Assembly: GCF_030519655.1 (NCBI RefSeq)
Contig: NZ_JAUMIT010000001.1
Span: forward strand, 868,001 to 932,000
Source of the DNA: Wenyingzhuangia gilva
Lineage (GTDB): Bacteria > Bacteroidota > Bacteroidia > Flavobacteriales > Flavobacteriaceae
Length of the DNA stretch: 64,000 nucleotides
Direction: 5' to 3'
Part shown: positions 26,497 to 35,824 of the stretch, piece after piece
How the letters are laid out: the number at the start of each line of letters is the position of its first letter
Position numbering within the stretch: the stretch's first letter is position 1
Program-made: the position numbers and the translations under genes
Notes under the pieces: model-generated
The model's database searches: none
Seen by the model: only the letters and a program-made list of their open reading frames with translations
Told to the model about the DNA's origin: nothing

Positions 26497-28845
26497 ATGA
26501 AATATATTTATCTATTCTTATTCTTGTCTTTTCAATTAGTCATGAGTCAAAAAGATTATTCTAATCAATGGCAAGATTTATATTCATATAACAATGTAAA
26601 AGATTTTACAATAGTAGGAAATAAATTGTATGCAATATCAAATAATGCGATGTTTATCTATGATATTGAAACGAATGAAACTCAAAAATTTTCATCAGTA
26701 AATGGTTTGTCAGGAACCACTACTTCAAGTGTTTCATTTGATGAACTTTCTGAAAGCATCATTATAGGTTATGAAAATGGGTTAATTGAAATAGTTTCTC
26801 AAGATAGTAGGGTAACCCCAGTAACAGGAATAAGAGATAATCTTATTTTGGTTGATAAAATAGTTCATGGAGTGTACAGCAATCAAAATCAATCTTATGT
26901 TTATGGTGATTTTGGAATTGTTGAGTTAAATGTTGATGCTTTTGAATTTGGAGATACGTATAAACTTAGTAATTCCAGTAGTTCTAATATTGTTAACCAA
27001 ATTGTAATTGAGAATAATGAGCTTTATGCGGCAACAAATAATGGATTATATAAAATTGATTTATCTTTAAATCCAGTAGATTTTAACAATTGGACTTTAA
27101 TTACCTCAGGGAACATTACTAATTTATTAAATTTAAACAGTAAGGTGTTTTTTACAAAAGGTAATAGTATTTTTGAAATAACCAATCCCTCAACTACTAT
27201 TATTACCGAATCTAAGAATATTTTAGATTTAAGTGTTAATGAAACTACAAACGAGTTGGTTGTTACCATGTCCAACATGGTAACTTTATATGAAATATTA
27301 ACTTTTGCAAAAACCGACCAAGTTGATTTTTCTTCGGCATCAGATTATAGTTTTACCTCTACAAGAGCAATTGTAAACAATAATCAAGTATATGTAAACA
27401 CAACTAATTTTGGGGTTTTAAAAACACTTTTATCTGATAAAGTAAACTATGCAGAATTACACCCAGATGGACCTTCGGCAAATGATATTTTTAGTATTAC
27501 TGTAAGCGATAACCAAAAATGGGTAGTTTATGGAGGCCATAATCCATCATATAATGGATTGAATAGATTTAGGGGTGTAGATTATTTTATTGATGGAAAA
27601 TGGAATTATTTAAGGAATAATCAAATTGGTAGCAAAAAAGATTATGTCAAAGCAATCGTAGATCCTTTTGATGATTCTAAAGTTTTAATAGCTAGTATTA
27701 TTGATGGGGTTACAGAATTAAATGATTTTAATTTTGTAAAAAGATGGGAAAGAGCAAATACCAACGATGTATTACCAGGTCATTTAACTACTGGACAAGC
27801 TTTAGTTGGAAATATGATTGTTGATAAAAATAATCTTATATGGACAGCAAACTCAAGGGCTAAGGATAATCAGTTTTTTTCGAGTTATAATGGAGAAAAA
27901 AATGGAGTAGATAGATGGGAGTCAAAAATCACCTTTGCAGAAATTCCAGGTAGTGAAGGTTATGTTAGAGGTTTTAATAAAATGTATGTAGATCAAAATA
28001 ATAATGTGTTTGCTGCCTCAGCAAGAACAGGATTGCTTGTTTTTAATGCCAATCCAATCGAAGATGAAAGCAAAAGAAAAACAACGGTATTAAATGACTT
28101 ACCTAACAATGGTGAATTAAATTCAAACTATGTATTCTCTGTTGTTGCCGATGAAAATGAAAGAATATGGATTGGTACGGGGTTAGGATTAGTTGTTTTT
28201 GATGATTATAAAAACTTATATAATGATGTTAAGAGACCGGCTTATACTTTAATTATTGAAGAAGATGGTGCCGCTAGAGAATTTTTAGCAAATACTCAAG
28301 TAAATGATATTATTATAGATTTATCAGGAAACAAATGGTTTGCAACTCAAGGAGCTGGAGTTATTCAAACGTCTTCTGATGGACAAAAAACATACAATAT
28401 TTTTAACTCTTCAAACTCTCCTTTACCAGATGATACAGTAATTGATTTGGAGTTAGATGAAACTACGGGACAAATTTATATGGTAACTGAAAAAGGTACA
28501 CTTGCTTATGATAGTAAAAATGAGCCTTTTGGAACTAAGATTACTTCTGTTGTTGCCTATCCTAATCCGGCTATTAGAAATCAGACAGGGCATGAAAAAA
28601 TTACCATTGTAGCTAAAGACGGTAGTGGAATACCTGATGGAACCAATGTAAAAATAATGGATGTATCAGGTAGGTTGGTTTACGAGACGAATGTTAATCA
28701 ATCAAGTCAATCTTTTGGAGGTAAAGTAGTTTGGGATAAAACAAATTTAAGAGGGAATCCTGTTGTTTCTGGAGTCTATATTGTTTTATTGTCTAGCCCA
28801 GATGGATCTGAAACCACAACTGCTAAAATAGCCATTGTAAATTAA
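26497..28845 (+). CDS. porZ: PorZ-like type IX secretion protein with C-terminal sorting domain
   Basis: This 782-residue exported protein starts with a signal peptide (residues 1-16, ending LVMSQ). It then has repeated beta-propeller blades (for example NNELYAATNNGLYKIDL and ENERIWIGTGLGLVVFDD). The end is a type IX CTD with the VVAYPNPAIRNQ motif and VKIMDVSGRLVYETN. PorZ is a T9SS attachment-complex component that helps deliver anionic lipopolysaccharide to cargo in Porphyromonas gingivalis, and it is often next to recO in Flavobacteriia. It overlaps recO by one base (TAATG), so the two are co-translated. Confidence 0.85.
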   Translation: MKYIYLFLFLSFQLVMSQKDYSNQWQDLYSYNNVKDFTIVGNKLYAISNNAMFIYDIETNETQKFSSVNGLSGTTTSSVSFDELSESIIIGYENGLIEIVSQDSRVTPVTGIRDNLILVDKIVHGVYSNQNQSYVYGDFGIVELNVDAFEFGDTYKLSNSSSSNIVNQIVIENNELYAATNNGLYKIDLSLNPVDFNNWTLITSGNITNLLNLNSKVFFTKGNSIFEITNPSTTIITESKNILDLSVNETTNELVVTMSNMVTLYEILTFAKTDQVDFSSASDYSFTSTRAIVNNNQVYVNTTNFGVLKTLLSDKVNYAELHPDGPSANDIFSITVSDNQKWVVYGGHNPSYNGLNRFRGVDYFIDGKWNYLRNNQIGSKKDYVKAIVDPFDDSKVLIASIIDGVTELNDFNFVKRWERANTNDVLPGHLTTGQALVGNMIVDKNNLIWTANSRAKDNQFFSSYNGEKNGVDRWESKITFAEIPGSEGYVRGFNKMYVDQNNNVFAASARTGLLVFNANPIEDESKRKTTVLNDLPNNGELNSNYVFSVVADENERIWIGTGLGLVVFDDYKNLYNDVKRPAYTLIIEEDGAAREFLANTQVNDIIIDLSGNKWFATQGAGVIQTSSDGQKTYNIFNSSNSPLPDDTVIDLELDETTGQIYMVTEKGTLAYDSKNEPFGTKITSVVAYPNPAIRNQTGHEKITIVAKDGSGIPDGTNVKIMDVSGRLVYETNVNQSSQSFGGKVVWDKTNLRGNPVVSGVYIVLLSSPDGSETTTAKIAIVN

Positions 28846-29570
28846 TGCAAGTTAATACCAAAGCAATTGTCATTAGCGCTGTTAAATATGGCGACAGCAG
28901 TCTTATTGTAAAATGTTATACCCAACAGGATGGACTAAAATCTTATTTGTTACAGGGGATTTTAAAAAGAAAAAAAGGAAAAGTAAATAAGTCCTTGTTT
29001 TTCCCTTTATCCGTTCTTCAAATCAATGCTTCTCACAACAACAAAGGAAGTTTAAATAGTATTTCAGAAGCTAGCGTATTACATCCTTTTTTAACCCTTC
29101 ATGTAGATTTAATTAAACAATCTATTGTCTTTTTTTTATCAGAATTTTTAAGTGCTGTTTTAGGGGAAGAAGAAGGAGAAAACGAGGTTTTATTCGATTT
29201 TTTGGAGAACACTATTGTTTGGTTAGATCATCATGATCATGTAGCAAATTTCCATTTAGTATTTTTAATTCAACTAACAAAATGTTTGGGTTTTTATCCA
29301 GATACTGCTCATCAAGAAAAAGGATATTTTTTTGATTTAAGTGGAGGTAAATATGTAACCAGAAATGGAGCTAATGTAATACAAGGAGAAGTGCTAACGC
29401 TATTTAACAATGCATTAAGTTTAAAATTTGATGATTTAGAAACAAAAATGTTTAGTAAAAATCAGAGAGGGATAATTTTAGATGTTTTACTAAAGTATTA
29501 TCAACTACATTTATCTTCTTTCAGAAGACCAAAATCATTAGATATTCTGTCTAAAATTTTAGAAGAATAG
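28845..29570 (+). CDS. recO: DNA repair protein RecO
   Basis: This 241-residue protein is RecO, which loads RecA onto SSB-coated DNA with RecR in the RecFOR pathway. It has an N-terminal OB fold (residues 1-80, with KAIVISAVKYGDSSLIVKCY) and a helical C-terminal domain. The family zinc-ribbon cysteines are largely absent, as in many Bacteroidota. Its ATG overlaps the porZ stop (TAATG). There is no clear terminator before rnpA. Confidence 0.93.
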   Translation: MQVNTKAIVISAVKYGDSSLIVKCYTQQDGLKSYLLQGILKRKKGKVNKSLFFPLSVLQINASHNNKGSLNSISEASVLHPFLTLHVDLIKQSIVFFLSEFLSAVLGEEEGENEVLFDFLENTIVWLDHHDHVANFHLVFLIQLTKCLGFYPDTAHQEKGYFFDLSGGKYVTRNGANVIQGEVLTLFNNALSLKFDDLETKMFSKNQRGIILDVLLKYYQLHLSSFRRPKSLDILSKILEE

Positions 29571-29610
29571 ATATTCATTTTAAAAGTAAGTTTTTAAACA
29601 CTTGTTTGCT

Positions 29611-29618
29611 TATTTTTG
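29611..29618 (+). promoter_or_regulatory. TAnnTTTG -7 box directly before rnpA
   Basis: TATTTTTG ends six bases before the rnpA ATG at 29625. The transcript would start at or next to the ATG, so the mRNA may be leaderless. It also rules out the in-frame TTG at 29616 as the start. Confidence 0.55.
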
Positions 29619-29624
29619 CACCCT

Positions 29625-30008
29625 ATGAAATTCACTTTAGGTAAAAATCAAAAATTAAAAAGTAGAAAGGCAATTGCTCAATTGTTTATAGAGGGGATGT
29701 CTGCGAAAAGTTTTCCTATCAAAATGATTTATTTACCAGTTGATAAAGAAGAAAATCTAGAGACCAAAGTTGCTTTTTCTGTTCCTAAAAGAAATTTTAA
29801 ACCTGCCGTTGATAGAAATAGAATCAAAAGGCTGTTACGAGAAGCTTATAGATTGCATCAATATGAATTTTTTGAAGGGAATCATAAAACTTACAATATC
29901 ATGTTTATTTACATGAGTAATAAAATGCCTGATTATGTTGAGGTTGAATCTACGTTAAAAAAAGTCTTCTTAAAGTTTAAATCTTCACTTCCTACTTCAG
30001 AATCTTAA
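29625..30008 (+). CDS. rnpA: Ribonuclease P protein component
   Basis: This 127-residue basic protein helps RNase P RNA cut the 5' leader from pre-tRNAs. The RNR signature region FSVPKRNFKPAVDRNRIKRL is clear in the middle, followed by a helix with LLREAYRL. The start is the ATG at 29625, not the TTG nine bases earlier. The usual neighbour rpmH is absent. A promoter box overlaps the start. The next gene begins 25 bases later. Confidence 0.95.
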   Translation: MKFTLGKNQKLKSRKAIAQLFIEGMSAKSFPIKMIYLPVDKEENLETKVAFSVPKRNFKPAVDRNRIKRLLREAYRLHQYEFFEGNHKTYNIMFIYMSNKMPDYVEVESTLKKVFLKFKSSLPTSES

Positions 30009-30032
30009 TCAGAATTCTTATCTTCCATACTT

Positions 30033-31685
30033 ATGGAACATCAAGAAAGAGTATTGGCTCAAAAGTCTAAAAGAGCAATAGAAACAATGTACATTACCAT
30101 GTTGCATTTGTTTAACAGAGGACATTACAAACCTATGGGAGTGTCTGGACAATCATTAAGAAAAGCTTTATTAGAACTGCAACCAGAAATTTACGGATCT
30201 ATATCTGATTCTAAAAAGTTTGAATTGCAAGGTTTGTTATATGTTTTAGATCGTTTACCAGAAGGAATTGAAAGCTGTAGATTTATTAATTTAACGGCTA
30301 CCGAAGGTTTAGACGAAGGTCATTTTGCTAAAATAGTCCCTCCAAAAAGAAGACGAAATTGTTACAGAATTGATGGAGAACAAATGAATATTGAAATCAC
30401 ACGTGGGAGATCTGATATTTATGATGTTTTAACTCATTTAACATTTATGTATTTAGAATCACATAAGTTGTTGAATAGAATGTTTGTGGGGTATAAAAAT
30501 GAAATTTCTCACGAATGGGAAAAACTACAAGAATTAGTGCTTTCTAATGATGAAATTATTCAAGAAGATAGAGAAGTCCTTTTTGTTTATTTATCTAATC
30601 TTTTAGGAAGAAGTTTTGATGAGGTTAAAAGTGTCTACAAACAGTTATCAACCAAAAAAAATCCTGATAGATTTTTCCATATCATTTACGGTTTAGGAAC
30701 GCTAGCAGCAAAAGAAAAAATAGACAATCAATTCCGGTTGATTCGTTTTAGTGATAGTCTCATCGATCAAGTAGGGAAGCATGTTTATGGAAATATTTGG
30801 GCAAGAAATATAAAAACAGTTTTGTTTAACAAAGGAATGTTAAACAGGCCTATTCATATTATTAGTTCTAATATGCATTCTGTTTTAAATGTTTTGTATG
30901 CTAAAAAAGCACTTCAGTTTAAAAGTGAAGATGTTTTTACTTTATATAAAGAACTAAGCGAAATAAAAAGCAAAGAAAAGAGAGAAAAAGTATTACAATA
31001 TGCATTAAAAAATGGATTAACAGAGGTTGATGACACTTCTGGAGCCAATATAGATGTTCAAATTATAGATACTTCATTCATTAATCAAGAACCAAAAGAC
31101 AAAGAACCTGTAATTATAGTGATGGATTATGCTTTTGGAGAACAAGCTTATGAAACCATGGATGAATTGCTAAAACCCTATAATCATGGACTAGAAGATG
31201 CCATTAAGCTAGATGTAGAATCCGTTTCCATTATGGGAAAAGCTGGAATTTTATTTGGAGATAAAGGAGATGTGATGATTCCAACAGCCCATATTTTAGA
31301 AGGAACAGCCGATAACTATTTTTTTATCAATGAATTGGATGAAAATCAATTCAAAAAATTAAATTTGAACACTTTTACGGGGAACATGGTTACGGTGTTG
31401 GGGACATCGTTACAAAACAAGTCTATTCTTAACTATTTTAAAAGTACTAGTTGGAATACAGTTGGGTTAGAAATGGAAGGGGCTCATTATCAAAAAGCCA
31501 TTCAAATCGCCTCCCAAGTAAGAAATCATATTTCTAAAAAAGTAAAAGTAAGGTATGCTTACTATGCATCAGACAATCCTTTACATTCAGGAAGTACATT
31601 AGCTTCAGGAGGACTAGGAATGAAAGGTGTTAAACCAACATATGCCATTACCGAAGCTATTTTGGGACAAATTTTTAATAACTAA
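30033..31685 (+). CDS. DUF6909-like protein with nucleoside-phosphorylase-like C-terminal half
   Basis: This 550-residue cytoplasmic protein is a Bacteroidota-type protein of the DUF6909 group, as far as I recognise. The first 300 residues are helical and charged. The second half shows features of the PNP/AMP-nucleosidase fold: SVSIMGKAGILFGDKGDVMI, the substrate-type motif GLEMEGAHYQ and a late loop YYASDNPLHSGS. No catalytic activity is established. It could bind a nucleotide without cleaving it. It is followed nine bases later by a sugar transferase gene and then purD, all on the same strand. Confidence 0.65.
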   Translation: MEHQERVLAQKSKRAIETMYITMLHLFNRGHYKPMGVSGQSLRKALLELQPEIYGSISDSKKFELQGLLYVLDRLPEGIESCRFINLTATEGLDEGHFAKIVPPKRRRNCYRIDGEQMNIEITRGRSDIYDVLTHLTFMYLESHKLLNRMFVGYKNEISHEWEKLQELVLSNDEIIQEDREVLFVYLSNLLGRSFDEVKSVYKQLSTKKNPDRFFHIIYGLGTLAAKEKIDNQFRLIRFSDSLIDQVGKHVYGNIWARNIKTVLFNKGMLNRPIHIISSNMHSVLNVLYAKKALQFKSEDVFTLYKELSEIKSKEKREKVLQYALKNGLTEVDDTSGANIDVQIIDTSFINQEPKDKEPVIIVMDYAFGEQAYETMDELLKPYNHGLEDAIKLDVESVSIMGKAGILFGDKGDVMIPTAHILEGTADNYFFINELDENQFKKLNLNTFTGNMVTVLGTSLQNKSILNYFKSTSWNTVGLEMEGAHYQKAIQIASQVRNHISKKVKVRYAYYASDNPLHSGSTLASGGLGMKGVKPTYAITEAILGQIFNN

Positions 31686-31693
31686 CTCATTTC

Positions 31694-32269
31694 ATGTTTA
31701 AACGAATATTCGATATTCTATTTTCTTTTATAGTGGTAATAACAGTTTTAATTTGGTTAATTCCTGTATTTGCCATATTAATTTTTATCACCACAGGTGA
31801 AAAACCTTTCTTTTTTCAAAAAAGGGTTGGGCAGCACGGAAGAGAGTTTAATATTTTTAAATTGAGAACCATGAAAGGATTCCCTCCTGTAAACGATCCT
31901 TTGTTATCAGAAGAAGAAACGGTTAGAATTACTAAAATGGGAAAAATACTTCGTAAATATAGAATTGATGAATTTCCACAGTTCATTAATGTATTAATAG
32001 GGGATATGAGTATTGTGGGACCCAGACCTGAAAGACAGCAATTTTTAGATAATATTATTCGTGAAATCCCTAATTATGCAGAGTTACAGTGTTTAAAACC
32101 AGGAATTACATCTTTGGGGCAAATTCGTTTTGGTTATGCCGATACATTTGCACAAATGAAAATTAGAGCTAGGTACGATTTAGTTTATTTAGATAACCTA
32201 TCTTTGTGGACTGATATTAAAATCATCTTATATACCATTGTAGTGGTTATTAAAGGAAAAGGTAAATAA
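31694..32269 (+). CDS. Initiating sugar transferase (WcaJ/WbaP type, short form)
   Basis: This 191-residue protein has one N-terminal membrane helix (about residues 8-30), then the catalytic domain of bacterial sugar transferases that add the first sugar-phosphate to undecaprenyl phosphate. Motifs are GEKPFFFQKRVGQHGREFNI, FKLRTM, DEFPQFINVLIGDMSIVGP and RPERQQF. It lacks the long N-terminal region of WbaP, like PglC or the core form. It sits between the DUF6909 gene and purD, with three bases to purD. Possible product: O-antigen or glycoprotein glycan. Confidence 0.93.
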   Translation: MFKRIFDILFSFIVVITVLIWLIPVFAILIFITTGEKPFFFQKRVGQHGREFNIFKLRTMKGFPPVNDPLLSEEETVRITKMGKILRKYRIDEFPQFINVLIGDMSIVGPRPERQQFLDNIIREIPNYAELQCLKPGITSLGQIRFGYADTFAQMKIRARYDLVYLDNLSLWTDIKIILYTIVVVIKGKGK

Positions 32270-32272
32270 ATT

Positions 32273-33547
32273 ATGAATATTCTTATTTTAGGTTCTGGAG
32301 GTAGAGAACATGCATTTGCAAAAAAATTAGTAGAAAGTAAAAAATTGTCTAAGTTGTTTATAGCCCCAGGAAATGCTGGTACTGCTAAAATATCAAACAA
32401 TATTGCAATAGATCCAACAGATTTTCCTGCGGTAAAAAAAGTGGTTTTAGAAAACAACATCAACATGGTGGTTGTTGGACCAGAAGCTCCTTTGGTTGCG
32501 GGTGTTCATGATTATTTCTTGGCCGATGATGAATTAAAAAACATTCCGGTAATTGGACCTAAAAAGGATGGTGCTGAGTTAGAAGGTTCTAAAGAATTTT
32601 CAAAAAAATTCATGTTTAAACATGGAGTTCCTACAGCTAAATACGAAGCGTTTACAAAAGATACAGTTGCAGAGGGGCAAGCATTTTTAGAAACGTTAAA
32701 ACCACCATTTGTATTAAAAGCAGATGGATTGGCTGCGGGTAAAGGAGTGTTAATTATTGATAATTTACAAGAAGCTAAGGATGAATTGGCGGATATGCTA
32801 ACCAACGAAAAATTTGGTGCAGCTTCTTCTAAAGTCGTGATTGAAGAATATTTAGATGGAATTGAATTGTCTGTTTTTGTTTTAACAGATGGAAAAGGAT
32901 ACAAAGTATTGCCATCTGCCAAAGATTATAAAAGAATTGGAGAAGGAGATACTGGTTTAAACACTGGTGGTATGGGAGCAATTTCTCCAGTACCATTTGC
33001 CGATGAAGCCTTTATTAAAAAAGTAGAAGATAGAGTAGTGAAACCAACCGTTGAAGGTTTACAAAAAGATGGTATTGATTACCGTGGATTTATCTTTATA
33101 GGATTGATGAATATTGGAGGTGATCCTTACGTTATAGAGTATAATGTACGTATGGGAGATCCTGAAACAGAAGCAGTTTTACCACGTATTACTTCTGATT
33201 TATTAGATTTATTTGAAGGTGTGGCTACACAGACTTTAGCATCAAAATCTTATGAAGTAGATCCTAGAACAGCGACTACTGTTGTAGTTGTTGCAGGTGG
33301 ATATCCTGAAGCTTATGGAAAAGGAGACATTATCACAGGAACAGAAAACGAAGAAGAATCTATTGTTTATCATGCAGGGACTACTGTAAAAGACGGAAAC
33401 ATTGTTACAAACGGAGGTCGTGTATTGGCTGTTACTTCATTTGGAGAGGATATTCCTTCTGCTTTGGCAAAATCGTATAGAACGATTGATAAAATTTCTT
33501 TTGATAAAATGAATTATAGAAAAGACATTGGATTTGATTTGGTATAA
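32273..33547 (+). CDS. purD: Phosphoribosylamine-glycine ligase
   Basis: This 424-residue ATP-grasp enzyme (GARS) performs the second step of purine synthesis, joining glycine to phosphoribosylamine. The N-terminal pocket begins MNILILGSGGREHAFAKKL, followed by FIAPGNAGTA and the ATP-grasp region with KADGLAAGKGVLI. NVRMGDPETEAV occurs near the metal-binding site. Length is normal. Other pur genes are not adjacent, so it is isolated. It follows the sugar transferase by three bases and ends before a strong palindromic terminator. Confidence 0.97.
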   Translation: MNILILGSGGREHAFAKKLVESKKLSKLFIAPGNAGTAKISNNIAIDPTDFPAVKKVVLENNINMVVVGPEAPLVAGVHDYFLADDELKNIPVIGPKKDGAELEGSKEFSKKFMFKHGVPTAKYEAFTKDTVAEGQAFLETLKPPFVLKADGLAAGKGVLIIDNLQEAKDELADMLTNEKFGAASSKVVIEEYLDGIELSVFVLTDGKGYKVLPSAKDYKRIGEGDTGLNTGGMGAISPVPFADEAFIKKVEDRVVKPTVEGLQKDGIDYRGFIFIGLMNIGGDPYVIEYNVRMGDPETEAVLPRITSDLLDLFEGVATQTLASKSYEVDPRTATTVVVVAGGYPEAYGKGDIITGTENEEESIVYHAGTTVKDGNIVTNGGRVLAVTSFGEDIPSALAKSYRTIDKISFDKMNYRKDIGFDLV

Positions 33548-33567
33548 TTTCTAATCATAAACATATT

Positions 33568-33606
33568 AAAAATCGCTTTGTTTACTAGTAAACAAAGCGA
33601 TTTTTG
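33568..33606 (+). terminator. Terminator of purD
   Basis: A perfect palindrome (aatcgctttgtttact / agtaaacaaagcgatt) with A and T tails forms a stem of about 16 bp, followed by TTTTT. Confidence 0.9.
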
Positions 33607-33643
33607 ATTATTAAAGGTACTCTCCCGAGAGTTCTGGACACTA

Positions 33644-33684
33644 GAACACCTTTACTATTTAGGTCATCGAGCGGAGTCGAGATG
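33644..33684 (+). repeat. Copy 1 of an interspersed element (REP/MITE-like)
   Basis: The segment has GAACACC, then AGGTCATCGAGCGGAG, then a TCGAGATG tail. The 16-mer AGGTCATCGAGCGGAG recurs exactly, in inverted orientation, at 41645-41660. It lies in the noncoding space between purD and the glycosyltransferase gene. Confidence 0.75.
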
Positions 33685-33738
33685 CAATATTTTTAACTAT
33701 CACATTTAATTAGCATAGTACTTTTATTACTTTTAAGT

Positions 33739-34803
33739 ATGTCAAAAAAAATAGTTTCTAAAAAAATAATAGTTGCTCCATTAAACTGGGGTTGGGGTCA
33801 TGTTTCGCGTTGTATTCCAATAATAAAAGAAATTATCGTTTTGGGCTATATTCCTATTATTGCAAGTGATGGTGATGCTTTGTTATTTTTAAGAAAAGAA
33901 TTTCCAGATCTAGAAACTTTAGAATTAACAACTTACGGAATTCAATACCATCAATATTTTGTTGGTTCTATGTTTTTAAATATTCCAAAAATTGTCAATG
34001 GAATTATGAAGGAACAAGCCGTTATCAAAAAATATATCAATGATCATAAAAAGGAAATTGTTGGAATCATTTCCGATAATAGGTTAGGAGTCTATCATTC
34101 AGAAATACCATCTGTTTATATTACTCATCAACTAAATATTAAAGCAGGAATTTTATCAAAAAGCATTGATAAAATTCATCATTATTTTATCAAAAAACAC
34201 AAAGAATGTTGGGTTCCTGATGAAGAAAATAATTTGTATTCAGGAGATTTATCTAAAAACATCTCAAATTTAAATATTCAATACATTGGGGTTTTGTCTA
34301 GATTCAAAAAACAAGAAATTCCAATCAAATACAATTTATTAGTGTTGTTATCTGGAATAGAAGGACAAAGAAATGCTTTGGAAGATTTAATGTGTAAGGA
34401 ATTAAGATATTTTAAAGGTAAAGTATTGTTGGTAAGAGGAACTTTAAAAGTCTCTACAAAAGTTTTTTCATCCAATGTTGAGGTAATAGATTATTTATTA
34501 TCCGATGACTTAGAAAAAGTGATAAATGAATCTGAATTAGTAATCTCAAGATCTGGTTACAGTACCATTATGGATTTAATTACTTTAGAAAAGTCAGCTT
34601 TTTATATTCCTACACCGGGGCAAACAGAACAAGAGTATTTGGCGAAATATTTAAATAGTCAAAGTAAGGCTCGTTTTAGCACTCAAAAAGAGTTTAATAT
34701 TGATATGTTAAACAAAAAAAATGTTGAGGTATCTTTTAAAAAGACGTCTCAACATTGTATTTCTAAGTATTTAATAAAAGCATTTAAGCTTTCTCCAGTG
34801 TAA
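33739..34803 (+). CDS. MurG-like (GT28-type) glycosyltransferase
   Basis: This 354-residue protein has a GT-B fold. The N-terminal motif KIIVAPLNWGWGHVSRCIPI fits a glycosyltransferase 28-like family common in Bacteroidota, close to but not MurG. The C-terminal domain contains LVISRSGYSTIMDLI and IPTPGQTEQEYLAKYL, a typical UDP-sugar binding site. It should transfer a sugar from an NDP donor; the acceptor is unknown. Its last 20 bases overlap the convergent kinase gene. Confidence 0.85.
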   Translation: MSKKIVSKKIIVAPLNWGWGHVSRCIPIIKEIIVLGYIPIIASDGDALLFLRKEFPDLETLELTTYGIQYHQYFVGSMFLNIPKIVNGIMKEQAVIKKYINDHKKEIVGIISDNRLGVYHSEIPSVYITHQLNIKAGILSKSIDKIHHYFIKKHKECWVPDEENNLYSGDLSKNISNLNIQYIGVLSRFKKQEIPIKYNLLVLLSGIEGQRNALEDLMCKELRYFKGKVLLVRGTLKVSTKVFSSNVEVIDYLLSDDLEKVINESELVISRSGYSTIMDLITLEKSAFYIPTPGQTEQEYLAKYLNSQSKARFSTQKEFNIDMLNKKNVEVSFKKTSQHCISKYLIKAFKLSPV

Positions 34804-35824
34804 AGTAAAAAGTAGAGCCTACACCAATACTACTACTTACATCAATGGTTTGCTCATGAGCTTCTATAATGTGTTTTACAATAGACAATCCTAAACCAGA
34901 ACCTCCTTGATCTCTGGATCTACTTTTATCTACTCTGTAAAAACGTTCAAACAATCTTGGTACATCCGCTTCAGCAATTCCTTCACCGTTATCAGTCACC
35001 TTAATTACTACTTTTTCTTCGTCTTCATAATCTACCGATACAATGGTGGTTCCACCAACTTTTCCGTATTTAATGGAGTTCATTACAAGGTTGATTAAAA
35101 CTTGCTCAATTTTACTTTGATCGGCTAGTACAAACTCCGGAATGTCATAAAACTTATCTAACGTAAGTTTTATACTTCTTTTTTTTGCTTGCATTTCTAG
35201 CAAATCAAAAACTTTTTGAATGACTTTTATAATGTTAAAAGTATCTATTTTAAGTTTTAAATCATTGGTTTCTAGTTTGGTAATTAAATCTAAGTCTCCA
35301 ACAATTTCGCTCAGTCTTTCAATAGCAAGATTGGCTCTTTTTAAATATTTTTCTCTAATTTCTTTGTTTTCAGCAGCTCCTTCAATTAAAGTTAATAAGT
35401 AACCTTGTACTGTAAACAAAGGTGTTTTTAACTCGTGAGCAACATTTCCTAAAAAATCACGTCTGTAATTTTCACGGTAATTTAGCTTTGTGATTTCCCT
35501 TTTCTTTTTATAGGAATACTTCAGAATGTCTCTGGCTAAAAAGTCAAACTCATCAGCATTTACATTAATTCTAGAAATTCTTCTCTTTTTTAAAGTATTT
35601 ACTTGATTGTAAATTTTATCAATTCTATAATTAATGTAATTATTAATTCCGCTATTTAAAATAATAGTTAGAAGCACAAATAATACTCCAGACAAAATTA
35701 AAAGTGCATTTACATTTATCTCTTCTAATGTGTTGAACATAAAAAAGACTATGGCAGCATTGATACAAGCAACAAGTATAAAAGAGAGGAGAATTGAAAA
35801 AAGTAAGAAGTTTTTAATTTTCAT
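34784..35824 (-). CDS. PhoR-like sensor histidine kinase
   Basis: This 346-residue protein has two N-terminal helices (about residues 5-30 and 41-60) with only a short loop between. A HAMP-like linker, a HisKA motif (NVAHELKTPLFTVQGYL) and an HATPase follow (NLVMNSIKYGK, VTDNGEGIAEADVPRLFERF, GGSGLGLSIVKHI). No PAS or large periplasmic sensor is present, as in PhoR. The start overlaps the end of the regulator gene by 11 bases. Together with it, and next to a TonB receptor with PhoP-like direct repeats, it is a likely phosphate-limitation sensor. Confidence 0.9.
   Translation of the reverse strand: MKIKNFLLFSILLSFILVACINAAIVFFMFNTLEEINVNALLILSGVLFVLLTIILNSGINNYINYRIDKIYNQVNTLKKRRISRINVNADEFDFLARDILKYSYKKKREITKLNYRENYRRDFLGNVAHELKTPLFTVQGYLLTLIEGAAENKEIREKYLKRANLAIERLSEIVGDLDLITKLETNDLKLKIDTFNIIKVIQKVFDLLEMQAKKRSIKLTLDKFYDIPEFVLADQSKIEQVLINLVMNSIKYGKVGGTTIVSVDYEDEEKVVIKVTDNGEGIAEADVPRLFERFYRVDKSRSRDQGGSGLGLSIVKHIIEAHEQTIDVSSSIGVGSTFYFTLEKA

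Noticed and set aside
30400-30405. CACGTG in the DUF6909-like gene considered as parS
   Set aside because: The flanking bases do not match TGTTN/NAACA, so it is a chance hexamer. The same holds for CACGTG at 53726-53731.
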